Origin: Azolla pinnata
Lineage: Eukaryota > Streptophyta > Polypodiopsida > Salviniales > Salviniaceae
Direction of reading: 5' to 3'
DNA length: 64,000 bases
Assembly: GCA_037176905.1 (NCBI GenBank)
Contig: JBBBWG010003448.1
Location: 7,501 to 71,500 of the forward strand
In this document: in pieces, positions 23,095-33,922 of the stretch
Numbering within the stretch: position 1 is the first letter of the stretch
How the letters are laid out: the number at the start of each line of letters is the position of its first letter
Notes under the pieces: generated by a model
Databases searched by the model: none
Seen by the model: the letters and a program-made list of their open reading frames with translations, nothing else
What the model was told of the DNA's origin: nothing
Made by a program: the position numbers and the translations under genes

Positions 23095-25318
23095 TGCACA
23101 GCTATGGTAAGCTCTGATTTCACCCCATTGTATTCAGTCTCTAGATCAACCAAATCTCATTTGATCTCTCCACAAAAAAGAGCACAGCTTGTAGAATCTA
23201 CCCTTCTCTTTGAAACTCCTCGTTTGACTTGAGAATTAAGCTGAGTTTTGCTGCTCCCTGATCTCCGACAACATTTTTGTGAGCTAGATTTCTCAAATCA
23301 TGGGCTCTATTCTGATTACCGTGATTCCCTAAAATAGAGTCTTTAATCCTCTGAACTCATCGACATGCCAGCTTGATGAATTCCATGCTTGTACTAAGCT
23401 CTTTTTTTTTTCCTTGCTCATTCCATGCATGCTGTGTTATTTCTCTATGGAAGCTGATCAGCACTGTAAATTTGTACAGATGGTTTATCTACTCCGTGCC
23501 TATAACAGACGCTGGGACTTTGTTACTACGCCCTGCACTGTATATTAACAACATTGCCCTATATGCATTGAACTGACGGATGGATTGGGTCATACCTTGA
23601 CTATGTGGATCGGTTAGGAACATGCGGTTGAACTTCTACAGGATCATTCATCCCCAAGCTGTTCTTAAAATCCATCTTTTACCTTTGTAGTGCTTTGACA
23701 TCAAATCGGGAATGTGAGACATGAAATTGGTATCTTCAACAGCTGAACTTCTGCAGAGATCATCTCTACGTCTTTGTTGTAGAAATCCTACTTTGACATC
23801 AAATCTACCTTAATCATTAATGCTTAGGTTTTAAAGAATTAGGACCTATTCTTAGATGAGGATTTAGGGAGTACGACAATGTTTAGGGTTTGAGGTACCT
23901 AAAACACCATGCTACTATCATCAAGATCTAAGCTCGTGTGCATCTAACCCCAAGTTTGGAACTGTGAAGCACTCTTAGCACTGCCACTATGTTGGACATG
24001 GCTGACGATCAATCACCCTGCAAGAAACAAATTTGCTCAATGATATTCACATTCGATAAACAGTCATGGAACCCATCAAGGTAATCTCAGGAATTTACCC
24101 ATCTTCTTACCATTGGTTCATGGCATGACACCTTAGAACTGTATGGATTCTGTGCATGAATTACAGATCTATCCAGGTGCTGGGTAAAACTGCAAGATTG
24201 ATTCAGACAAGCCATGCCTCTAACCTGCAAAAGAATCGGAGTACATTTGAGGTAAAACAGCCTTTCCCACAGATCACTACAGTATTTATCTGTGACCAGT
24301 AACTGTGATATCCCTGCCTTTATTAGTTCTTCTGATCCTAGAGTTCTGCATCTGGGTCGAATCAAGGTTAACGGCCATGCAACAAATAAAGCTTACAACC
24401 ACATCAACTGATTCAGCAGGAAATTGAAGAAGAGCGCAGATGAAATCCAAAAGCCATAATGGAGGCTCAAAGCTGCAACACACTTCTAGCATTCCTGGCT
24501 GCAACAGAGAGATACTTTTATACAATCCAACCTCTTTAAAGCTCCAGCATCGAATCAACCCTCAATGGAGTGACATATTGACCCCCACTAAGTGTAAAAA
24601 ATTAGTCACTTCGTACATTTTTCTTCAATCAATTAAGTTACTGGATGAGCAGAATCAATCTTATATACCATACTAAAACTGTGGGCAAGAACACTTTCAA
24701 ACATCCATGGTCAATTCTCCAATAATAATTACATTTTTCCGAAATTTGCTTGACAGCTCCTCCTATCTTTGGTAATGGCAACACCTTGAACATTCAACAT
24801 CAAGCATCACAGCAGATTGAATGCTCCAGAATCCAGTACCAAACCATGTTCATCATAAAAATTGTGGCACCCTGTTCTCCCCAAGGATCCTGTTGTGCCA
24901 AACATGAAGGTGAAATAGATGCCAGTTTATGAACATGAATGTTTATACAAGACTTGAACATTTTGCTAAACAGCATCCAAATGGTCTTTAAAGGATACCC
25001 AATAGCAAGTTAAAGGAGACCTTTCTGTTGCAAGTTAAACCACAAATAAAATACAAAACATTTGATGTCGAAGCAAATGCGAATATTCTATACAATAAGC
25101 CATATAGCATGCATAATATGCTGGCATATTGTTTGTATATAAAAAAAGAAGGAAATATGCATAGCAAAAACAACAACACTATCTAATTCTCTATTTGATG
25201 ATATATATGTAGATATGTTTCTTTCTGACCAAGTCATGCTTTTTCAACTCCAAGACCTCATATGCAGTCTTGATGTGAAACCAAGTAGTCTCCGAAAACT
25301 TCGAGATTAGATGTTAAA
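23095..25318. other. Intergenic, nothing recognised
   Basis: Unique AT-rich sequence between the unknown ORF (+) and the 3' end of the JAZ gene (-). Only short ORFs without resemblance to known families. Confidence 0.55.
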
Positions 25319-28300
25319 TCAAGTCGCACTTTCACACTCTGAAACTTGCTGTGAGTTTTCACCAATTGGATACCATGAGTTCTCATCTGCATTTCTCATA
25401 TTGAATCCAGGGTTATTTCCCTCGTTTTCATCGCCACCCTCCATGAGTCCATAGTGCATTGTGGATGCCAGCCTTTTTTCTCGCATAAGATATGGAGCCA
25501 TCAATCTGAGAGATGTACTTGACTAGATTATGCTTCTTACAGAGATAACAGACTTACAAGGAACAAGCTCATAAACCAATACTGTGAAATAAAACCATAC
25601 GGTAAGTAAACAAACTGAGGCCCCTCCAATACTTCTCTCATTCTTAACAAAAGAAAAGCATAATGTTTTTGTGAAACCATCCTCAAAAAGATACAACTGC
25701 TCTGTTCTTGAATGCCCCAAGAAACACAATTTCCAGGCAAGTATCTCATATCTCTCAGACACATGCCTCAGAGATTGGTTAAGAAAGTTCAGAAATCAAA
25801 ACATGCTTCCTTGTTAAAGCCCATCAGATTTCAATAGCTTCAAAGACACTCGAAAACAATCAGAATCCTCTTTCTATTACCTTCAGACCCTGAAGTTAAA
25901 GTTCTGACACGAATAACTAGATGGCAAGCATAAACAGGATTGTGAACTGAAGCTAGAGTTGCAATCTTAAAGAATCACAAACAATAAACTTATACTTCTG
26001 AATTGGAGGATCTTCAAAGACACAGATGAATTGGAGTAGCTTCAAAGACACAGATGACAAGCCAAGTGATCCTAGTGGGTTCTCACTCCATAGAGTACAA
26101 TTTTATTTCAAAAAACGTATAGTGAACATTGTCTATGTCTTTGTGTATTCCTATGACACAAGCAATATTACCTTTCCTTGCGCTTCTCTAGAAACCGAGC
26201 CAATGATGCCTTTCTTGCAATTGGCAGAGCTGAAAAAAGTGAATATGAAGCATTACAAAAGAAGATCCAGTTATTAATAATCTCTAAGCACCTTAAATCT
26301 GATGTTTTATCTCACCCTTTGGTACCATAGCTTGGCAAGGTATATGTAACCGCCTTAATTCTTGTATTGATTCGTGTCCAGGAATAGATACATCTTTCTC
26401 AATTTGATGGTTATGAGCTGTAGCGAACCAGAAATCTTGAGGTAGATATTGTGCTTGTGAAGGATAGGTTGGTTTTTGAACAGACAATCTTTGCCCACTT
26501 TCTGCAAGCTGCATTAATGCTTGAGCCTGTCACATGTAGTGATTGATACGGTTATCAAAGTCCATTGCAATTTCATATCATTTGGGATAAAAAAGAAACT
26601 AAATGCTATACTCATCAAGAAATTACGTGTTAAATTACTGTGTGAAACACACAAATGACATTAATTCAAGTGCCAACACAGAACTCTTTGAAGATACTTA
26701 AAGGCTACTATCAGCAACAATTTCCATTGTAATATCTGGCAGAAGCATCCCTGTTCCTTGTGACTGTTCAAAAACCCTAATCTCACAACACTCATTAACA
26801 TCATAAATCTGAAGATATTTAAGCTGCTTGAGGAAATCTACACCTTAGCCGCAGGCACGTTGTCATATACACAGACAGTACCAGCATAAAATACAGTTAA
26901 CTGGGCAGACGGATGTGAACTTTTGGGCATTCCATTGTCCCTGCCAATAGACGCAATTCAATTCCTCAAAATTCAACTTTAGAGGATTGATATTGAGAGA
27001 AACAGAAAAAAATATATTTGCCTTAATCTACTTCCTGGTATGCTAGTCCCTTCATTAAGAACCGTTTCGGAAGTTGCACCATATCTTAATAATGTATTTT
27101 CATTTGTATTGGAAAACTGTTGCATTAGACCACAACTCCCATATGTAGGTAATGCTTCCACTCTGCCTGCCAAAGTCATTCATTTCTTGGTGAATGGATA
27201 ACTTTTGCAAATGAAAATTACATAAACAAACTATTTCTGCTTAAACACCATAGCTGCCTAGGAAAGGCCAAGTTTAAAAAAATGGAAAACTCCTTGTCCT
27301 GACATACAAAAAACTTCCCAGAGAATTTCTTTCTATCATTTCAGCGTCATACATTATTTCCTTGACGTTTAGTACTCTTCATCTAAACTTATTAGTATCA
27401 CAACCCTTCTTACATACTACCCTTCTTTCATACTACACTCATCCCTACAGACCTTGCTACAAGAAGCTTCCTTCTCTTTGCATTGGATCCTCATAACAAG
27501 AATCTTGCTTTGCTCACTGGTTTTCAAACTCGGTAACTTTTTCGCTGCAAGATCTCTCCTTATTTCCATTTGTACTCTCAATCTGATTTCAGTTTGTATT
27601 ATCGAGTTCTTGCAGAGTGAAACAAGTCTACACTAGTGTTACCCGGACACAGTATAATATAAGAGTGGACACATCTTTTTAGAAGGGAAGGGTGTAAGAG
27701 GAAAAAATGGGTAGTAACAGTCTCCCACATGAAAGAAGTATAAAAATACAAGTCAATATGAAAAGTATAAAGTAGACCGTCACATAGCACTGCTCTTTTA
27801 TGCCCCAGGTGGGTTACCAAGTAATTTTTAAAGTTTTGCAAACATACTTATATGATTGTAGAAAGCTATTATTATAAATGTTTGGGGTTTAAAAGTCTCG
27901 TTAATCACAGGTGGACTCAATCTGTTACCCATGACTTCAAGGCAAGAAAGATAGTTTACTATGCATTTGAGAAAATTTACAATGCTAGAGAAATTAAATA
28001 TTGGATCCTCAAAAAATATCTTTTTGACACCTTAGTCATACAAATGTTTCACTTTGGGGTTGTAGCATCACTATATTTGCTCAGAGAGAGTTTGAAAATG
28101 TCCATAGGCATTTCCTTATGAGGTTTCTCTGAGTCAAGCAACAAACAAAATACATCGTACTTTTTCAGACTATATAGCTTCCCATTTTGATCATGACCAC
28201 GGAATAGTGGTTGAGTACATGCATAATGCTCAAAAGAGCTGATCACATGGACTTCACAAAATCACATCAGAAGCACGAAAAAAGGCATACAAACAGCACA

Positions 28301-29881
28301 TTAAATCAATATTTAGTGCTTTGGTTGGATGACAAACATAAGATATCATCTAAAAATGGATATAATACTTATTTCATAATGTATCAATACAACTGAAGCC
28401 CTTTTTCAAAATCTACGTATTTTGAGATGGGAAATATGTGGAGGTTTATGCTTAAAAATAAGTATTATACAAGATATATGCACCCGAGTACAAAAACATC
28501 TTCTTCCAATCAAGAAAACCATAAACTTGAATACATGTCAAATTCCATAACATTGCCCACCATTTAAACAACTGCTTCTACCCAAGATTTTGTGGTCAGT
28601 GATAAGACTAGTCAATCACGCATACATTGCCACATTGCCCCTGCTCATTTCTACATTTATTGTTCTTCAAAAATAATCCATTTTCGGTCCTGCGGCATAC
28701 TTGACCTCAAAGATAGTAGTACAATTTATAAACTATCTCTTTGTCTCCTTACACAGGAAGACTGCGTGGTATAAGATGATCTTATTTTCATATTAAAGCA
28801 TGGATTTTATCATCATGCCTCCTTATATGGATATACATCTACCAAACATGCTATGTAATTTGACAGGACAGCTCCAAACCAATAGAAATTCAGCGAGAGA
28901 TGTCAAAAAGATAATATATGTTTGGAGACCTGTAGGAGTAAGAATATTCCAGTTGTGTGATGTGCCATTGGTGACTGGATCCAGAAGAGGAACGCCATGA
29001 TAGCCATTGTATTGTATTCTATAAACTAGAAGGGATATATTATTATGTCTTCGTACAAGGCTTTGCACCATTATTGCAAGGGGGTTCATGTATGAAGACC
29101 ATCAATGCCTGCATTGTTCTTTCTACGATATGAGAGGTTAAGAGGCACAAGGAGAAGTTTATAAAGGAATACTACACAAGCTCATTGGCAGAAAAATATC
29201 AGAATTTCTTCTGCTCTGCCACTCCATCTCATACTACAAGTCAATCGATAATCATAGAAGAAAAGGTTCGGTTCAACCAATAAATCAAGCAACTGAAAAT
29301 TATCAGGCCACTATCCCAGCTACTATACGAATCTTGTAATCAACGGATGAATGAGGCCACCATTCCTCCCTTTGGAGATTTATCCAAATTTGAGACCTTC
29401 TGAAGGCAGGAATTTCATTCTCTTTAGTTGAAAATCTTGAGTAGTTGACATCAGGATTTTTCTAGTATGAGCTGTATCCAGTATTTGATTTTGAGTTCTA
29501 ATTTTGTTCTTAATCCTTCATCTAATCTTAGTTCTAGCTAGGTTTGGTTGTAGTTAACATTCCTAGTTTTTAGTTTTAGCAACACTCAGTTGCCTTAGTC
29601 ATCCTCGAAGACCATACAGCAACGTAAACGTAATTTTTTTGTTTGGTTTTGTAGGGCATTCTCTCTCAAATTTGCAATTGCGGGGAAAGGAAGAAAAACA
29701 GCATAGAACTCTTACCAATTTCCTGTCCAAACGCCATCCATCTCTGATCCCACACATTCACATGGTTCATCTCGCGGTCATTGGCATCATGCTCACCGTA
29801 GGCATGCGGCACATACTCCCCACGGAAACAAGAGGTCTGGGGAAGACCCACAGAGCTCCGAGCGTCGAAACGGTGAGCCAT
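25319..29881 (-). CDS. JAZ: Jasmonate ZIM-domain (JAZ/TIFY) repressor, 6 exons
   Basis: Nuclear co-repressor that binds MYC-type bHLH factors and is degraded through COI1 when jasmonate (or dn-OPDA) is present. Exons: 29881-29716, 27166-27022, 26940-26844, 26526-26316, 26229-26172, 25505-25319, closing to 287 residues. The TIFY motif is TVFYAG (residues 119-124) within AQLTVFYAGTVCVYDNVPAA. The Jas motif is LPIARKASLARFLEKRKER (208-226) ending in APY (229-231), so both the degron LPIAR and the MYC-binding helix are present. The spacing between RKER and PY is about two residues shorter than in the angiosperm JAZ proteins I recall. Intron 1 is 2.5 kb. Intron 2 fits the frame only with a GC-AG pair (donor AG|GCAAAT at 27021-27020). 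The N terminus (MAHRFDARSS) lacks an obvious EAR motif. Four 95-bp repeats lie just upstream of the start. Confidence 0.93.
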
Positions 29882-30000
29882 GGGCCTGAAAATTCCGTGC
29901 TGCGAGAGAGACGGAAGGCCAAAACCAAAGAGGCGCTGCCGAGAAAACAAAAAAAACAAAAAAAACCAGGCACAAAAAGAGACGAGGAGCAGCAGTCAAA

Positions 30001-30380
30001 GCAAGCATCAAGAAGCGCACGACGAATGCGAGGAGCAGGAATTCGAAACACAAGAACATGCAAAAAACACACACCAAAGAAAACAAAAGAACAAAGCAAG
30101 CATCAAGAAGCGCGCGACGAATGCAAGGAACAGGAATTCGAAACACAACAACAGGCAAGAAAAACACACCAAACAAAACAAAAGAACAAAGCACGCATCA
30201 GGGAGCGCACGACGAATGCAAGGAGCAGGAATTCGAAACAGAAGAACAGGCAAGAAAAACACGCCAAACAAAACAAAAGAACAAAGCACGCATCAAGAAG
30301 CGCACGACGAATGCAAGGAGCGGGAATTCGAAACACAAGAACAGGCAAGAAAAACACACCGAACAAAACAAAAGAAAAAC
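30001..30380. repeat. 95-bp tandem repeat, four units
   Basis: Units start at 30001, 30096, 30191 and 30286 with exact 95-base spacing. The unit contains gcatcaagaagcgcacgacg, caaggagcaggaattcgaaa and aaacaaaacaaaagaacaaa. They differ by a few bases. The array sits directly 5' of the JAZ coding start, in its leader or proximal promoter. The 355-codon + strand ORF over it is a by-product. Confidence 0.95.
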
Positions 30381-30416
30381 GACGAAAACAAACAGGAAAG
30401 ACAGAAACGTCCAGAG

Positions 30417-30440
30417 TTAGGGTTAGGGTTAGGGTTTCTG
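30417..30440. repeat. Short TTAGGG tract upstream of JAZ
   Basis: gttagggttagggttagggttt, three to four hexamers. On the JAZ sense strand this reads AAACCCTAACCCTAA, equivalent to telo-box elements, about 540 bases upstream of the start codon. Confidence 0.85.
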
Positions 30441-30749
30441 CGTCGCGTACCTTGCGGCGGCAAGAAGATCTCTGCGGGGATGCGAATTCCTGCTCCGCGA
30501 AGGAGGAGAAGGAAAAATATATGCAGGCTTTTTTTTTCCCTGTTTTTTTCTCCTTTTTTTTTCTTTTCCATCACGTGATGGAAAAGCTCTTGTTCGTTGA
30601 AAACGGCCGCCGTTTTCGAGCACGTGCCGCATTTCCTGTTCAAAAGATTCCCCTTTTTTTCCCCCTCTTTTTTTTTTTCAAAATTCAAATTTCTCCAGAA
30701 AAATAATAAGAATAAGAATAAGAATAAGAATAATAATAATTTCCCTATC

Positions 30750-30872
30750 TCAAACCCTAAAACCCTAAAACCCTAAAACCCTAAAACCCTAAAACCCTTA
30801 AACCCTAAAACCCTTAAACCCTAAACCCTAAACCCTAAACCCTAAAACCCTAAACCCTGAACCCTAAAGCCC
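30750..30872. repeat. Interstitial CCCTAAAA / CCCTAAA tract
   Basis: Roughly fifteen units. The left part is mostly octamer ccctaaaa with some cccttaaa, and the right part is heptamer ccctaaa. The + strand is C-rich. It lies between the divergent JAZ and NSE1 genes. A (aataag)n run precedes it at 30700-30736. Confidence 0.95.
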
Positions 30873-31083
30873 TACACAATTTCTCTAAGTCCTATGATCT
30901 AATCTGATCTGGGCCATACGAAGAAGAGAGATCGGTGTCTTCGATCGATCTGTGGCTCTGGTCGGAGAGGGTCCGCGATCGATTCTATGGAATGAACTCT
31001 CTCTGTAGTGGCCGACAGGGACGAGGGAGAGAGCTTGTCTCTTCTGATCTGGATCATTACATACAGAGAGAGACGGAGGCAGA

Positions 31084-31116
<33 letters not shown>

Positions 31117-32438
31117 TCTGTGAGTGAGTTTGTTGTCACTGGCGGAATGGTTCGCGATCGATCCGACTCTGGCCCTCGACCAATCTCGCGACTTTGCCAG
31201 TAGTAGTGGCCGACAGGGGACGCGGGAGAGCCCGATCAGTATGTGTCTCTGTCCTATCAGCTGGCTTTTTTTTTTCTTTTTTTTCCCCACCCTGCTGCTC
31301 TGATACGGTGATGCATCACACAAATCGCTGTGGCGGAAAAAGATGATCCCAGATCCATGAGCTGGCTTTAAGGAACGGCAGCAGCAATGATCGACTGTGC
31401 AAGTTCGGTCGCATACTGACTCGAGAGCGAGGGTGAGGATCACGCTTTCTGGGGTACTGTAGATATCTCTTGTCTAAATGGACAATGTGAATACAGCCAT
31501 TATATGATAATATTTGACAGATACAGCCATTGGCAGCTTTGGACGGTGGGAGCTGCTGCCAGCTTATTCTGCTGTCCATTATTTGCAAAGACAAGCAAGC
31601 GCGGGAAATAAAACAGTCGAGATCGTGGTGCTCTCTTTTTTAAAGCCTCAGAATTCGTCTGTTCTCTATGGCAGGAAGTGTGATCTCTCTCTCTCTCTCT
31701 CTCTCTCTGTTCATCTTCATCTGTGGATGAGTAAATAGCACAGTTCCTGACGCTGTTGTTAACGTCAAGGTGTTGTGATTATTTTATTGTTTTTTTTTAC
31801 GTTAGCAGCATTGTGGGCGTCATGTATGAGGTCATTTGTGTGCTTTTGATTCGCGATGCATTGCAACTCGTGGAACTCCGGATTTGTCAGCGCATTTATT
31901 GCCTGATCAAACTGTTGCTACAAGTTTTCACCCGGTAAGTTAGCTTTTTTAAAGAGGAGCAAATCTTTCGCATCATTACATGAATCGAACTGGAAAATCA
32001 GTTTGTTTAATGTTCGATTGCCCCACAGAAATATTACATTCCAAGAAACCGAATTGGACTGTACGAGTCGGCCCCAATAAGAAAATAAGCTTATTACCGT
32101 ATTCCATTTCTTTTTCTCCGGAACGTGTACAACCAACTCTTCGCAGAAACACACATGCTTGCCTACCGACATCATCATGACATCCTTAAATTGGCTAAGA
32201 CGCATGTACAATGCAGCGAGACATGCAACAAACACGTGATCGAATGCTTGCGTATAATAATGCACACACCTACAAATACATCACAGGTACAGTTCATCTG
32301 TAGAGGCACACATGCACACAGACGTATACATATAATTCAAGCCATTGAATGAATCATACCTTTGCAAGCTGCAAATGCAGTTGAGACTGATTCGAGCGAT
32401 TCGAGATCGGTAAATCACCGAAAAGTATGTCTCCGACC

Positions 32439-32484
32439 AGAAGGATGGTGAGTTTAATACAGATATTAAACTCACCATTCTTCT
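32439..32484. repeat. 20-bp hairpin (inverted repeat)
   Basis: agaaggatggtgagtttaat and attaaactcaccattcttct are reverse complements with one mismatch, separated by six bases (acagat). The stem is long enough for a stable RNA or cruciform hairpin. Confidence 0.88.
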
Positions 32485-32580
32485 GAACAAAATTAACATG
32501 AATTTTAAGTTTGAAATTTAAGAAATGTAAAGTAAAAGTTTCTGAACAAAAGGAAAAAATAACATGACATTCGCAAACAC

Positions 32581-33004
32581 TTGCAAACTTACATTCGTGT
32601 TTGCGAAACTAGAAGCTTGCGAATGCTGTGTTCTACGATTACAACACATGTTTATCTGGAGGTATGTATCTAGTATTTTATGCACTTAATTTGCCATATC
32701 TTTGCGTTAGCTTGTGCAACTTCTTGCCAGAAGAAGGTTTTGCCATCAGTAGTAAGAAAATGTCAACAACTATATTGTTGTTTATAGAAATCAAAGTCAT
32801 AGCTTACAGGTGAAAATACATGTATGTATGCATATAACAATCCTTGACGAGCTATCATCCATCAACAAGCAGTTATCTTGTGAGCCTGATTTCTCGACCA
32901 AATCTGTCTCCAAAATTGTCACTCTCTTCGCCTCCATATTGGAAGCCATAGAATGTAACATTCGCAAGCTTCTGGTTTTTGCAAACGCGAATGTAAGTTT
33001 GCAA
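32581..33004. mobile_element. Long inverted repeat; possible MITE or foldback element
   Basis: The left arm 32581-32625 and right arm 32959-33004 are reverse complements at about 41 of 46 positions (shared blocks ttgcaaacttacattcg and agaagcttgcgaatg). The arms weakly extend outwards through aaaaggaaaaaat-type sequence to about 32550 and 33025. The internal 330 bases carry no coding capacity. A non-autonomous DNA element is the simplest reading, but I could not fix target-site duplications. An inverted duplication giving a hairpin transcript is the alternative. Confidence 0.55.
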
Positions 33005-33871
33005 ACGCTATGCATTTTTTCCCCTTTTTCTTTTTAAGAATAATCATAAATGTTTTCCAGTTTCTTATGAAATTTTTAGAAAAATTAATTTATATTTCTT
33101 TAAAATTGAAATATTTTATCAAATTTACAATTCTTTTGGTCAGAGTCATACTTTTGGTGATTTATCATTCTTGAATGCTTGAATCATTCTCGATTGCGTT
33201 TGCGGCTTGCAAAAGTCTAGTTCGTTCTATGTCGGAAACGATTAATTGTATATCCTCCCCAACTAATAATCGAAAGCCAGCTGCTCTGCCGACATTAACT
33301 TATTTAAATTCGTTGCATTTTTTTTTCTGACTCAAATGATATATTATCGCATAAAAAACAAGGCCGGGAAAACCTCTTTTTCATTCATTTATATACATAT
33401 CGACTGTTTTATTAACTTATTAAAGTAGAGGGAGAATACCCAAAAAAACACCTGATCAATTTATAAATTGCATTTTAACGCCTACTAAAGATCAAGAATT
33501 ACAAATTAATGCCTAATCTTATCTTCCACTAAAAATTGAACACCCGATGAATTCCGCTAGTATCGATTTTATTCCTGATCACTCCCCGCCAATCGATCGT
33601 AATCAACTCCCTTACTATATTCGACTAACAGAAGCTAGTAATTTCAGAATCTAACCGATCGGTCGACGCGTTGATTCGGCGCGATAAAGTAATCGAGCGT
33701 TAATCGATCGGTGAATGCAACAGGAATTGAACTCTCACAACTGATCGATTCAGAACAATTGCACGTTAATGTTTCCCCCCCGAAATCTTGTTTCCTTTTT
33801 TTCACTTCAGTTTTCAAATGTTTGGAAAATGCAGGTTTTCGAAGTCGGGGAGGAAATTTCAAAAATCAGAG

Positions 33872-33902
33872 CGAAGAGAAGAGAAGAGAAGAGAAGAGAA
33901 GA
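33872..33902. repeat. (GAAGA)n pentamer in NSE1 leader
   Basis: Six agaag pentamers about 20 bases upstream of the NSE1 start codon. Confidence 0.9.
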
Positions 33903-33922
33903 GCGCGTCTGTCGATCGATCG

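Larger units (their letters stand above)
30873..33922. other. Spacer between divergent JAZ and NSE1 genes
   Basis: No coding region is supported. Contents include (gt)n(ga)n at 31085-31116, (ct)n at 31684-31708, a perfect-looking hairpin at 32439-32484 and a long inverted repeat at 32581-33004. The NSE1 leader with a (gaaga)n run is at 33872-33902. Confidence 0.6.

Noticed and set aside
29639-30706. 355-codon + strand ORF across the JAZ 5' region
   Set aside because: Frame runs through the 95-bp repeat and antisense to the JAZ first exon; composition is repeat-driven Lys/Arg/Thr/Gln.
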